DNA of 64,000 bases from Aristolochia californica (lineage: Eukaryota > Streptophyta > Magnoliopsida > Piperales > Aristolochiaceae). The notes under the pieces are model-generated. The model was not told the origin of the DNA and ran no database searches. It saw only the letters and a list, made by a program, of their open reading frames with translations. Below are positions 27,019 to 39,919 of the stretch, piece after piece. The translations under genes and the position numbers were made by a program. Location: the NCBI GenBank assembly GCA_029961685.1, contig JARWKL010000010.1:14591931-14655930 (forward strand), written 5' to 3'. Each line of letters starts with the position of its first letter. Within the stretch, counting starts at the first letter, position 1.

Positions 27019-29713
27019 GGATCCAAAGATCATTTGCATCTTTTACATGTTTCAAGCATGTATATCTATTTTTTAAAACATGCGTAGAAAAATCTCTTTC
27101 TTATAAAATTCGAGCTATTAGGGTTGAACTAGTGGAATTTCCCAAACTTTGATAACAAAACTTTTGTGTTCATTTGTGGTGTGTGGATAATTTTTCTTTA
27201 CTTACATTTATTATTGCTTTAAATTCCTTCAATACCTAAACTGTAAAATTTTCATTTTATTGTGATCTATTTGCCATTTATCTCTTTTTTTGTTTACTAG
27301 ATGAAGGGAAAGAGAAAACTGAAGTTTTGATTTAAGAAAAAAGTATAGATCTAAAATGGAAATGCACAATGCACAAACATAGAGAGATAATTCCAAAAAA
27401 TGGCTCTAATTTTTAAGGATTGTAAAATCATTTTAGGTTTTATATATCAGGTTCTGCAATCGTCGAGAAAATGGGCAGGCAGAGGATTTTTAACTGAGTG
27501 TAGACTCCCAATCCATAAGTAATTCCTTACAAAAATATAACCCGTTACACATGATAAATCATTTTACAATCATCTATGATCGTTCAGGCAGCTTTTTGTA
27601 AATGGGAAAAATATTGGCTTGTTTGACTCGGGTAAGTATCCCACCGCACATTCACTTGGGAATTTAATGTTATTCTCTTTAAAAGGTTTGGATCCATAGG
27701 TCATTTACATCTTTAACATGTTTCAAGGAAGCATATCCATTTTTTAAAACAGGTGTGGCAAAATCTCTTTCTTATAAAATTCCGAGCTATTAGGGGTTAA
27801 CTAGTGGAATTTCCCAAACATTGATAGCAAAAATTTTGTGTTCATTTGTGTTGTGAGAATAAATTTTCTTTACGTACAGTTATTATTGCTTGAAATTCTT
27901 TCCATACATAAACACTAAAATTTTCATTTTGTTGTGATCTATTTGCCTTTTATCACTTTTATTGTTTATGAGATGAAGGCAAAGTGAAAACTCAAGTTTT
28001 GATTTAAGAAAAAAGAATTAATCAAAAATGTAAATGCACAATGCAAAAAATGTAGAGAGAGATAATTCCAAAAAGTGTCTGTAATTTTTAGGCATTGTAA
28101 ACTCCTTTTAGTTTTTATATATCAGGTACTGCAATCGTTGGGAAAACAGGGAGCCGGGGGGGGTTTAACTGAGTGTTGACTCCCAATTCATTAGTCATTC
28201 CTTACAAAAATATAGCCCGTTACGCATAATAAATCACTTTACAATCATCTATGATCGTTAAGTCAGCTTTTTGTAAATGGGCAAAATAATGGCTTGTTTG
28301 ACTCAGGTAAATATCCCACCACACGTTCACTTGGGAATTTAATGTTATTCTCTTTAAAAGGTTTGGATCCATAGGTAATTTGCATCTTTAACATGTTTCA
28401 AGCATGCATATCTATTTTTTAAAACATGAGAAGAAACATCTCTTTCTTATAAAATTCCGATCTCTTAGGGTTAAACTAGTGGAATTTCCAAAAAATGGAT
28501 ACCACAACCTTTGTGTTCATTTTTGGTGTGTGAATATATTTTCTTTACTTACATTTGTTATTTCTTTCAACTCTTTCCATACATAAACTTTAAAATTTTT
28601 ATTTTCTTGTAATATATATGCCTTTTATCTCTTTTTTTGTTTACGAGGCGAATGGAAAGTGAAATCTCAAGTTTTGATTTAAGAAAAAAGTATTGATCTA
28701 AAATGTAAATGCACAATGCACAAATGTAAAGAGAGATAATTCAAAAAAGTGTCCGTAATTTTTAGGGATTGTAAACTCTTTTTAATTTTTATATATCAGG
28801 TTCTGCAATCGTACGGAAAAGGGGAAGACGGGGGATTTTTAACTGAGTGTTGACTGCCAATCCATAAGTCATTCCTTACAAAAAGATAGCCAGTTACACA
28901 AGAAAAATCACTTTACAAGCATCTATGATCGTTAGGTCAACTTTTTGTAAATGGGCAAAAAAATGGCTAGTTTGACTCAGGTAAATATCCCATCGCACGT
29001 TCACTTGTGAATTTAAATTTATTCCCTTTAAAAGGTTTGGATCCATAGGTCATTTGCATCTTTATCATGTTTCAATCATGCATATCCATTTTTTAAAACA
29101 AGTGTAGAAAAATCTCTTTCTTTAAAATTCCGAGCGATCAGGGTTAAACTATTGGAATTTCCCAAACTTGGTTAACAAAACTTTTGTGTTCATCTGTGGT
29201 GTGTGAAGAAATTTTCTTTACTTACATTTGTTATTGCATTAAATTCTTTTCATACATAAACTCTAAAATTTTCATTTTCTTGTGATATATTTGCCTTTTA
29301 TCACTTTTTTTGTTTATGAGATGAAGGGAAAGTGAAAACTCAAGTTTTGATTTATGAAAAAATTATTGATCTAAAATGTAAATGCACCATGCACAAATGT
29401 AAAGAGAGATAAGTCAAAAATGTGCCTGTAATTTTTAGGGATTGTAAACTCTTTTTAATTTTTATATATCAGGTTCTGCAATCGTCAGGAAAAGGGGGAG
29501 GCAGGGAATTTTTAACTGAGTGTTGACTCCCAATCCATAAGTCATTGCTTACAAAAGTATCAGCCGTTACACATGATATATCACTTTACAAGAATCTATG
29601 ATCGTTAGGTCTGGTTTTTTGTAAATGGGCAAAAAGATGGCTTGTTTGACTTAGGTAAATATCCCAACGCACTTTCACTTGGGAATTTAATGTTATACTC
29701 TTTAAAAGGTTTT
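27019..29713 (+). repeat. Older single copy of the A-B-C-D tetramer
   Basis: Four monomers with BamHI sites at 27019, 27690, 28365 and 29039; the next is at 29714, so the block is 2695 bp. It carries the same order of type-specific variants as the HOR: CAATACCTAAACTGTAAAA (A), ATTAGGGGTTAACTAG (B), CTCTTAGGGTTAAAC (C) and the rare ATGCACCATGCAC (D). It is clearly diverged from the 52-64 kb copies and not locally amplified. Confidence 0.8.
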
Positions 29714-31738
29714 GGATCCATAGGTCATTTGCATCTTTAACATGTTTCAATCATGCATATCCATTTTTTAAAACAAGTGTAGAAAAATCTCTTTCTTATA
29801 AAATTTTGAGCTATCAGGGTTGAACTTGTGGAATTTCCCAAACTTGGATAACAAAACTTTTGTGTTCATTTGTAGTGATGGAATAAATTTTCTTTACCTA
29901 CATTAGTTATTTCTTTAAATTCTTTCCACACATAAACTCTAAAATTTTCATTTCGCTGTATATATTTGCCTTTTATCACTTTTTTTAATTACAAGATGAA
30001 AGGAAAGTGAAAAGTCAAGTTTTGATTTAAGAAAAAAGTATACATCTAAATATTAAATGCACAAAGCACAATTTTAGAGAGTGATAATTCCAAAAAGTGT
30101 CTGTAATTTTAAAAGATTGTAAACTCTTTTTAGTTTTTATATATCTGGTTCTGCAATTGTCTGGAAAAGTGGGAGGCGGGGGATTTATAACTGAGTGTGG
30201 GTTCCCTGTCCATAAGTCATTCCATACAGAAATATAGCCCATTATGCATGATAAATAACTTTACAATCATCAATGATCGTTAGTTCAACTTTTCTTAATT
30301 GGGAAAAATAATGGCTTGTTTGACTTGGGTAAATATTCCACCGCATGTTCACTTGGGAATTTAATGTTCTTCTCTTTAAAAGGTTTGGATCCATAGGTCA
30401 TTTGCATCTTTAACATGCTTCCAGCATGCATATCCATTATTTAAAACATGCGTGGAAAAATCTCTTTCTTATAAAATTCCGAGCTATTAGGGTTGAACTA
30501 GTGCAATTTTCCAAACTTGGATAACAAAACTTTTGAATTCATTTGTGGTGTGTGAATAAATTTTCTTTACTTACATTTGTTATTGCTTTAAATTCTTTCC
30601 ATACATAAACTCTAAAATTTTCACTTTGTTGTGATCTATTTGCCTTTTATCTCTTTTTTTTTTGTTTACGAGATGAAGGGAAAGTGAAAACTCAAGTTTT
30701 GATTTAAAAAAAAAAAGTATACATCTAAAATGGAAATGCACAATGAACAAATGTAGAGAGAGATAATTCCAAAAAGAGTTTGTAATTTTTAGGGATTGTA
30801 AACTCTTTTGAGTTTCTAAATAACTGGTTATGCAATCGTTGGGAAATGGGGGAGGCTGAGGATTATTAACTGAGTGTTGACACCGAATCCATAAGTCATT
30901 CCTTACAAAACTATAGCCATTTACGCATGATAAATAACTTTACAATCATCTATTATCGTTAGGTCAAATTTTTTTAAATGGGCAAAATAATGGTTTGTTT
31001 GAATCAGGTAAATATCCCACTGCACGTTTACTTGGGAATTTAATGTTATTCTCTTTAAAATGTTTGGATCTATAGGTCATTTGCATCTATAACATGTTTC
31101 AAGCTTGCATATCCATTTTTTAAAACATACGTAGAAAAATTTCTTTCTTATAAAATTCGAGCAATTAGGGTTGAACTAGCTGAACTTACCAAACTTGGAT
31201 AACAAAATTTTTGAGTTCATTTGTGGTGTGTGAATAAATTTTCTTTACTTACATTAGTTATTGCTTTAAATTATTTCCATACATAAACTCTAAAACTTTC
31301 ATTTTGTTGTCATCTATTTGGCCTTTATCTCTTTTTTTGTTTAAGAGATGAAGGGAAAGTGAAAACCCAAGTTTTGATTTAATGAAAAACTATACATCTA
31401 AATTGGAAATGTACAATGCACAAATGTAGAGAGAGATAATTCCAAAAACTGTCTATAATTTTTAAGGATTGTAAACTCTTTTTAGTTTTTAAATATCTGG
31501 CTTTGCAATCGTCAGGAAAAGGGAGAGGCGTGGGATTTTTAACTGAGTGTTGACTCCCTATCCATAAGTCATTCCTTACAAAAATATAGCCCGTTACGCA
31601 TGATAAATCATTTTACAATTATCTATGATCGTTAGGTCAGATTTTCTTAAATGGGCAAAATAATGGCTTGTTTGACTCGAGTAAATATCCCACCGCACGT
31701 TCACTTAGGATTTTAATGTTTTTCTCTCTAAAAGGTTT

Positions 31739-34700
31739 GATCCATAGGTCATTTGCATCTTTAACAGGTTTCAAGCATGCATATCCATTTTTTAAAACAT
31801 GCGTAGAAAAATCACTTTCTTATAAAATTCTGAGCTATTAGGGTTGAACTATAGGAATTTCCAAAACTTGGATAACAAAACTTTTGAGTTCATATGTTGT
31901 GTGTGAATAAATTTTTTTTTCTTACATTTGTTATTGCTTTAAATTCTTTCCAGACATAAACTCTAAAATTTTCATTTTGTTGTGATCTATTTGCCTTTTA
32001 TCTCTTTTTTTGTTTACGAGATGAAGCGCAAGTGAAAACTCAAGTTTTGATTTAAGAAAAAAGTATACATCTAAAATGGAAATGCACAATGCAAAAATTT
32101 AGAGAGAGATAATTCAAAAAAGTGTCTGTAATTTATAGGGATTGTAAACTCTTTTTAGTTTTTAAATATCTGGTTCCACAATCGTCTGGAAATGGGGGAG
32201 GCGGGGGATTTTTAACTGAGTGTAGAATCCCAATCCATAAGTCATTCTTTAAAAAAATATAACCCATTACGCAAGATAAATCACTTTAGATTCTTCTATG
32301 ATCGTTAGGTCAGCTTTTTTTAAATAGGCACAATAATGGCTTGTTTGACTCAGGTAAATATCCCACCGCATGTTCACTTGGGAATTTAACGTTATTCTCT
32401 TTAAAATTTTTGGATCCATAGGTCATTTGCATATTTAACATGTTTCAAGCATGGATATATATTTTGTAAAACATTTTTTGAAAAATCTCTTGTTTATAAA
32501 ATTCGAACTATTCGGATTGAACTAGTGGAATTTCTCAAACTTGGATAACAAAAATTTTGTGTTCATTTGTGGTGTGTGAATAATTTTTCTTTAGTTACGT
32601 ATGTTATTGATTTAAATTCTTTCCATACCTAAACTCTAAAATTTTCATTTTGTTGTGATCTATTTGCCCTTTATCTCTTTTTTTGTTTACGATATGAAGG
32701 GAAAGTGAAAACTCAAGTTTTGATTTAATAAAAAAACTATACATCTAAATTCGAAATGCACAAAGCACAAATGTAGAGAGAGATTATTCAAAAAGGTGTC
32801 TATAATTTTTAGGGATTATAAACTCTTTTTAGTTTTTAAATATCAGGTCTACAATCGTCGGGAAAAGGGGGAGGCAAGGGATTTTAAACTTAGTGTTGAC
32901 TCCCTATCCATAAGTCATTCCTTAAAAAAATATAGCCCGTTACGCATGATAAATCACTTTACAATCATCTATGATCGTTGGGTCAGGTTTTCTTAAATTG
33001 GCAAAATAATGGCTTGTTTGACTCGGGTAAATATCCCAATGCACGTTCATTAGGAAATTAATGGTATTCTCTTTAAAAGGTTTGGATCCATAGGTTATTT
33101 TGTATCTTTACAGGTTTCAGGCATGCATATCCATTTTTTAAAACAAGCGTAGAAAAATCACTTTCTTATAAAATTCTGAGCTATTAAGGTTGAACTATAG
33201 GAATTTCCAAAACTTGGATAACAAAACTTTTGAGTTCATTTGTCGTGTGTGAATAAGTTTTGTTTTCTAACATTTATTATTGCTTTAAATTCTTTCCATA
33301 CATCAACTCTAAAATTTTCATTTTGTTGTGATCTATTTGCCTTTTATCTCTTTTTTTGTTTATGAGATGAAGGGAAAGTGAAAACTCAAGTTTTGATTTA
33401 AGAAAAAAGTATACATCCAAAATGGAAATGCACAATGTACAAATGTAGAGAGAGATAATTCAAAAAAGTGTCTGTAATTTTTAGGGATTGTAAACTCTTT
33501 TTAGTTTTTAAACATCTGGTTCTGCAATCGTTGGGAAATGGGGGAGGCGGGGGATTTTTAACTGAGTGTAGACTCCCAATCCATAAGTCATTCCTTAAAA
33601 AAATATAACCCATTATGCAAGATAAATCACTTTACATTATTCTATGATCGTTAGGTCACCTTTTTTTAAATGGGCAAAATAATGGCTTGTTTGACTCAAG
33701 TGAATATCCCACCGCACGTTCACTTGGAAATTTATTGTTATTCTCTTTAAAATGTTTGGATCCATAGGTCATTTGCATATTTAACATGTTTGAAGCATGG
33801 ATATCTATTTTGTAAATCATTTTTAGAAATATCTCTTTCTTATAAAATTTGAGCTATTAGGGTTGAACTAGTGGAGTTTTCCAAACTTGGATAACAAAAC
33901 TTATGTGTTAATTTGTGGTGTGTGAATAATTTTTCTTTACTTACATTTGTTATTGCTTTCAATTCTTTCCATACCAAAACTCTAAAATTTTCATTTTGTT
34001 GTGATCTATTTGCCCATTATCTTTTTTTTTGTTAACGAGAAGAAGGGAAAGAGAAAACTCAAGTTTTGATTTAATAAAAAAAAGTATACATCTAAATTCA
34101 AAATGCACAATGCACAAATGTAGAGAGAGATAATTCAAAAAGGTGTCTGTAATTTTTAGGGATTGTAAACACTTTTTAGTTTTTAAATGTCAGGTCTGCA
34201 GGAGGCGAGGGATTTTTAACTTAGTGTTGACTCCCTATCCATAAGTCATTCCTTAAAAAAATATAGCCCGTTACGCATGATAAATCACTTTACAATCATC
34301 TATGATTGTTAGGTCAGCTTTTCTTGAATTGGCAAAATAATGGCTTGTTTGACTCGGGTAAATATCCCACTGCACGTTCACTTAGGAAATTAATGGTATT
34401 CTTTTTAAAAGGTTTGGATCCTTAGGTCATTTGCATCTTTACAGGTTTCAAGCATGCTTATCCATTTTTTAAAACATGCGTAGAAAAATCATTTTCTTAT
34501 AAAAATCTTAGCTATTAGGGTTGAACTAGTGGAATTTCCAAAACTTGGATAACAAAACTTTTGAGTTCATTTGTTGTGTGTGAATAAATTTTCTCTTCTT
34601 ACATTTTTTATTGCTTTAAATTCTTTACAAACATAAACTCTAAAATTTTCAATTTGTTACGATCTATTTGCCTTTTATCTCTTTTTTTTGTTTACGAGAT

Positions 34701-35763
34701 GAAGGGAAAGTGAAAACTCAAGTTTTCATTTAAGAAAAAAGTATACATCTAAAATGGAAATGCACAATGCACAAAAGTAGAGAGAGATAATTCAAAAAAG
34801 TGTCTGCAATTTTTAGGGATTGTAAGCTCTTTTTAGTTTTTAAATATCTTGTGCTGCAATTGTTGGGAAATGGGGGAGGCGGGGGATTTTTAAACTGAGT
34901 GTTGAATCCCAATTCATAAGTCACTCCTTACAAAAATATAGCCCGTTACTCATGATAAAGAACTTTACATTCTTTTATGATCGTTAGGTCAGCTTTTTTT
35001 AAATGGGCAAAATAATGGCTTGTTTAACTTAGGTAAATATCCCACCCCACGTTCACTTGGGAATTTAATGTTATTGACTTTAAAATGTTTGGATCCATAG
35101 GTCATTTGCATCTTTAACATGTTTCAAGTATGCATATCTATTCTTTAAAACATGCGTAGAAAAATCTTTTCTGATAAAATTCGAGCTATTAGGGTTGAAC
35201 TAGTGGAATTTTCCAAACTTGGATAACAAAACTTTTGTATTCATTTGTGGCGTGTGAATAATTTTTCTTTGCTTACATTTGTTATTGCTTTAAATTCTTT
35301 CCAAACCTAAACTCTAAAATTTTCATTTTGTTGTGATGTATTTGCCTTTTATCTCTTTTTTTGTTTATGAGATGAATGCAAAGAGAAAACTCAAGTTTTG
35401 ATTTAAGAAAAAGGTATTCATCTAAAATGTAAATGCACAAAGAAAAAAATGTAGAGAGAGATAATTCCAAAAGGTGTCTGTAATATTTAGGGATTGTAAA
35501 CTCTTTTTTGTTTTTATATATTAGGTACTACAATCGTTGGGAAAAAGGGGAGGTAGGGGGATTTTTAACTGAGTGTTGACTCCCCTTCCACTAGTCATTC
35601 CTTACAAAATATAGCCTGTTACGAATGATAAATCACTTTACAATCATCTATGATCGTTAGGTCAGCTTTTTGTAAATGGGCATAATAATGGCTTGTTTGA
35701 CTCAAGTAAATATCCCACTACACGTTCACTTGGGAATTTAATCTTATTCTCTTTAAAAGGTTT
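31739..35763 (+). repeat. Local dimeric organisation, three ~1.34-kb units
   Basis: Alternate monomers resemble each other more than their neighbours. The odd monomers (near 31.8, 33.2 and 34.5 kb) share GGAATTTCCAAAACTTGG followed by TTTTGAGTTCAT and a TTGTGTGTG or TCGTGTGTG variant. The even monomers at 32.5 and 33.8 kb share AAGCATGGATAT and ATTTTGTAAA, and those at 33.8 and 35.2 kb share GTGTGAATAATTTTTC. BamHI-like landmarks at 31739, 33084, 34416 and 35764 give units of 1345, 1332 and 1348 bp. Confidence 0.65.
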
Positions 35764-37202
35764 GGATCCATAGGTCATTTGCATCTTTAACATGCTTCAA
35801 GCATGCATATATATTTTTTAAAACATGTGTAAAAACATCTCTTTCTTATTAAATTCCGGGCTCTTAGGGTTGAACTAGTGGAATTTCCCAAACATGGATA
35901 GCAAAACTTTTGTGTTCATTTGTGGTGTGTAAATAAATTTTCTTTGCTTAAATGTTTTATTTCTTTATATTGTTTCCATACATAAACTCTAAAATTTTCA
36001 TTTTCTTGTGATATATTTGCCTTTTATCTCTTTTTTTTTAGGAGATGAAGGGAAAGTGAAAACTCACGTTTTGATTTAAGAAAAAAGTATTAATCTAAAT
36101 TGGAAATGCACAATGCACAAATGTAAAGAAAGATAATAGAAAAAATTGTCAGTAATTTTTAGGGATTGTAAACTCTTTTTAATTTTTATATATTAGGTTC
36201 TGCAATATTTGGGAAAAGGTGGAGGCAGGGGATTTTTAATTGAGTGTTGACTCCCAATCCATAAGTCATTCCTTAAAAAAATATAGCCCGTTACACATGA
36301 TAGATCACTTTACAAGCATCTTTGATCGTTAGGTCAACTTTTTGTAAATAGGCAAAAAAATGGTTTGTTTGACTCAGGCAAATATCCCACCGCACGTTCA
36401 CTTGGGAATTTATTGTTATTCTCTTTAAAAGGTTTGGATCCATAGGTCATTTGCATCTTTAACATGTTTCAAGCATGCATATCCAATTTTTAAAACATGT
36501 GTAGAAAAATCTCTTTCTTATAAAATTCCGAGCTATCAGGGTTGAACTAGTGGAATTTCCAAAACTTGGATAACAAAACTTTTATGATCATTTGTGGTGT
36601 GTGAATAAATTTTCTTTACTTACATTTGTTATTGCTTTAAATTCTTTGCATACATAAACTCTAAAATTTTCATTTTGTTGTAAACTATTTGCCCTTTATT
36701 TCTTTTTTTGTTTACGAGATGAAGGGAAAGTGAAAAATCAAGTTTTGATTTAACGAAATAGCATACATTTAAATTGGAAATGTACAATGAACCAATGTAG
36801 AGAGTGATAATTCCAAAAAGTTTCTGTAATTTTCAGGGATTGTAAACTCTTTTTAGTTTTTAAATATCTGACTCTGTAATCATCGGGAAAAGGGGGAGGC
36901 GTGGGATTTTTAACTGAGTGTTGACTCCCTATCCATAAGTCATTTCTTACAAAAATATAGCCCGTTACGCATGATAAATCACTTTACAATTGATGTGAAA
37001 TTTAATTACATCGGCTTTTATACCTCGCAAGCGTACGAATCGTTCATGTAATCTATCGGGAAGTGAGGGTCATATCCACAGGGAGGACTAAATTTTGTGT
37101 ATTCTTCAGTTAACTAGCCTAACCAAATATGATGAATTAATCTGAACTAAACACTAATTATATCCTAAATTATCAAGCAATAATCTAATTAACTACTTGC
37201 AC

Positions 37203-37505
37203 AATAGGAAACATCAACTCTGGATTTTATCGTGATTCGTGCCTCTCTCGAGCGCCACGTAACCACAAATTCGGATTCTCAATCCTTGCGTCTAGCCCTT
37301 CTCAGGCGCCTAGAGTTAATGACAGAGATCGGATTACATTAAAATGTAGAGAATCAATTTCCTATTGTGATGATGCTAGAATTATCAACTCTGGATTTTA
37401 CCGTGATTCGTGCCTCTCGAGCGCCAAGTAACAACGAATTCGGATTCTCAATCCTTGCGTCTAGCCCCTCTCAGGCGCATAGAGTGAAAGACAGAAATTG
37501 GATTA
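37203..37505 (-). repeat. Internal direct duplication within the 3' LTR
   Basis: Two copies of a ~120-bp module, each starting ATCAACTCTGGATTTTA and including CGTGATTCGTGCCTCTC and TCTCAATCCTTGCGTCTAG, at about 37203-37325 and 37384-37505. The same pair occurs in the other LTR at about 46652-46770 and 46818-46935, so the duplication predates this insertion. Confidence 0.88.
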
Positions 37506-37668
37506 AAATACCAAAATCCAACCTAAATTACAATCCTACCCTAACTAGCTAATTTAATCAAATATCTGAAAAACAAATATTCCTTAAACATTAATTATCA
37601 AATCAAATTTAATAAACATTCAAAACCTAAGTTCAAACTATAGGAAAATTAAATTAAAAAATGAAGGA

Positions 37669-38049
37669 TTACTCCCCTTCTCCTTCCTCTCGCTCGAGCA
37701 GCACAGGCTCGTTCTCACAGGTGCTGTAATTTCCCGAAATTGATGGCTTCAAGTTGCAAGAGTGAATGGCCGGAGGTAGAGACGATGCCGACGAAGAGGG
37801 ATAGAAACCCACGGATGGAGGTGGTGCGGTGGACGACGGAATGGAGCCGAAATCTTTTGACCGGCTCTCTCGAGTCTCGGTCGGAGTCGAAATAGCTTCG
37901 AAAATGGTCAAAAATGGGTAATCGACGCCGGAGGATGGTCGGAATGTGGAATCGTCGTCGGAGGAGCCCTCTCGGGTTACCCCTCGGCCTGGCGAGCAGA
38001 GAATGGCAGCGTCAAACTTGCCGCGACGGAGACTCTCTCGAGCTCTCAT
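37669..38049 (-). other. Open frame inside the 3' LTR (126 codons), function unknown
   Basis: Ser/Pro/Glu-rich frame in the GC-rich part of the LTR. It has no recognisable domain, signal peptide or membrane segment. The corresponding frame in the 5' LTR (47108-47614) is longer (168 codons). The two share their C-terminal ~125 residues with about two dozen substitutions, which does not look like purifying selection. It is probably a chance open frame in LTR sequence. Confidence 0.3.
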
Positions 38050-38467
38050 CGGGTCTATTCTCGGTTGCCGGATGGTGCTGAACGGTCGGCGGCCTCCCCT
38101 GTTTCTCTCTTCTTTTCGGTCAACGGCCCCCCTGTTTTTCCCCTCGAGCTCCCTTTTTCTTTCAAAACGCCGTTACCCTAAAAATCTCCCCCTTTCACTG
38201 ATGGCATTTTGGTAAATATCTCGTTCTTCACCAAAATTCTTCTGCAATTGCATAATTGAATCCATAAAAATCATTTCAGGAAGAAATAAACCCTAAAATC
38301 AATGAAATATAATTCAGGAGAGAAAAATATGCAATATAGATAGTGATTAATACCAAATTCAATAAATGCACATTTCATTTGAAAACCGATAAATACCCAC
38401 CTATAACACAATTATAAGTGCTATTCTATTATAATTAACCTAGTTCTCATGTCATAATCTGGCATCA

Positions 38468-38485
38468 ATCACACCCCCAAACCTA
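38468..38485 (-). other. Polypurine tract of the Athila-like element
   Basis: Immediately inside the 3' LTR, the minus strand reads a purine-rich stretch including GGTTTGGGGGTGTGAT. This position next to the LTR is where plus-strand DNA synthesis is primed in LTR elements. Confidence 0.75.
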
Positions 38486-39622
38486 AATCTTTGCTAGTCC
38501 CTAGCAAAACAACAATAGAACCAAAATTAAGCCTAGGAAAACAAAATACCACTTTCGTAGGGAACACGATTGCATTTAGCGTATGCAACAAGCCGTTAAA
38601 CCCCTACTTGACAGTAGTGGATGAGTTGTGTCTCGTGAGGGTTTGCATGGAATTTACCCACAAAATTCATCTAAATCAACAATATAAAAAGAAAACTGAA
38701 GAAAATTTACTCCTCATTAGCATATGACTAACACTTAGTATCGTAAAATATCTGAAAATCATTTGAAACCTTGCTCAATTTGAAAACCTGTGTAAAATAT
38801 AGCACATTCTCAATCCAAATACACTCATTGTTACTCCACCTGAACCAATGTGACCCATAAGCAATTACTTCAACAGAACAAAGAGGCAACAAATAACAAT
38901 AAAATCCTGGTCACATCACAATTAAGAGAAAATAGTAGAGTAAGCCTGTTGTCTGACAATCTCACAAAAGAAGTATACAAATTTCAATCTTGACTGCAAC
39001 TTCTTTCAACTTACAATTCATCATCAAAGTTAAGGAAACTATTGCTTCCAGATTTAAACCCATTTTTCGCTATTACCAGCGCATTTTTGCTATTACCAGC
39101 ATAATTTTTATTTCACTAAATACTTTTGGTACTACCACCATTTTGTATTCGTCTTCACTGCACATGCATTTATTTTTAAGTAACAAACTGTTCCGGTGCA
39201 TGTCCCTGGGTTTGCCCAGGCTGTTTCTGAGGTTATCTGTCCTTTGCAAGCAAGAACATTTCCATTTGCATTCATACATTACAACATTGAATTTCACTGA
39301 GATATAAAAAAGGATGAGTTCAAATAGGCATACAAGACTATTCAGACTAACATAGATCAACACTAGATTTACATGTTCTCTGTTGCAACTAAGTTCCAAG
39401 TCTAATGTAATAGTAAGTTATCCCACTGAATTCTCATGGAGCACAACAAATGATATCAGATTTCTAATAGGCATATTCTACACAGTTTTACAAAAAAAAT
39501 TGAAAGACATTTGAGCAACTTATTTTAACTCTACTAAAGTTAACCACATACTAAGAGGAGTAATTTGAAAACCATGAACAAAAATCAAAAGAAAATCATT
39601 GCTAAAACATAAAAGAGCCATT

Positions 39623-39643
39623 CCCCCCCCAAACCTAAACCTG
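39623..39643 (-). other. Extra purine-tract-like motif 1
   Basis: The plus strand reads CCCCCCCCAAACCTAAACC, so the minus strand has a G-run followed by A. It closely resembles the terminal tract (CACCCCCAAACCTAAA) but lies about 1.15 kb away in the interior. Confidence 0.55.
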
Positions 39644-39791
39644 ACATTGTCCTCAATGGGGAAAAGTTAAAACACCAGAATGACTATAAAAAGGAATAAC
39701 ATCTAAAGAATAATAAAACTCATGGAAACCACATGCTCCATTGGCACACAAGAAGTAAAGCGAAGCCAAATAGTGCAAGGAAAATCAACAA

Positions 39792-39808
39792 ACACCCCCA
39801 AACCTAGA
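39792..39808 (-). other. Extra purine-tract-like motif 2
   Basis: The plus strand reads ACACCCCCAAACCTAG, the same motif family as the terminal tract. It lies about 170 bp beyond motif 1. Confidence 0.5.
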
Positions 39809-39859
39809 GCATGACACATCCTCGAACAAACCAACTAACAATCACTAAAATATCTGATT

Positions 39860-39919
39860 TACTAGACGATTTATTGATGGCCTTAATGTCAGTTCTAGTG
39901 CCAGTTTTCTCGTCTAGTA
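39860..39919. repeat. Inverted repeat, 10-bp perfect arms
   Basis: TACTAGACGA at 39860-39869 and TCGTCTAGTA at 39910-39919 are perfect reverse complements with a 40-bp spacer. It could form a stem in element RNA; no known function. Confidence 0.6.

Larger units (their letters stand above)
1..36990 (+). repeat. Left satellite array, ~670-bp monomer, about 55 copies
   Basis: Head-to-tail tandem repeats in one orientation. The landmark GGATCC recurs near 39, 709, 2728, 6131, 8149, 14850, 27019, 27690, 28365, 29039, 33084, 33758, 34416 and 35091, giving spacings of about 670-675 bp. Each monomer has, in order: the BamHI site, a block with GCATGC/ATGCAT palindromes, a segment around CTATTAGGGTTGAACTAG, a short AT-rich stretch ending in TTTTCATTTTGTTGTG, a T-run with GAGATGAAGGGAAAGTG, the block ATGCACAATGCACAAATG, TTTTTAGGGATTGTAAAC, a G-rich motif on the plus strand, and ATCATCTATGATCGTTAGG. 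Neighbouring monomers differ by many substitutions and small indels. I see no gene in this span. The short minus-strand ORFs recur with the monomer and are broken in most copies. Confidence 0.97.
36991..38467 (-). repeat. 3' LTR of the Athila-like element
   Basis: Read on the plus strand it begins TGATGTGAAATTT and ends TGGCATCA, giving 1477 bp with short inverted ends. It matches 41143-41367 plus 46652-47957 along its whole length, apart from substitutions and a ~55-bp segment present only in the right copy. The part at 37670-38210 is much richer in G and C than the rest. Confidence 0.9.

Noticed and set aside
1139..35470. Many 60-75-codon minus-strand open frames in the left array as genes
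   Set aside because: They recur with the satellite period, are interrupted in most monomers, and have no recognisable domain.
1..36990. TTAGGGTT in the monomer as a telomere-repeat relic
   Set aside because: Only one eight-base match per monomer, within CTATTAGGGTTGAAC; no tandem TTTAGGG occurs.
37367..37552. 61-codon plus-strand frame in the 3' LTR
   Set aside because: It is antisense to the element and spans an LTR-internal duplication; no support for coding.
38491..39399. Short open frames on both strands in the Athila interior as an env-like gene
   Set aside because: No signal peptide, transmembrane segment or conserved motif could be recognised; the frames are short and on both strands.
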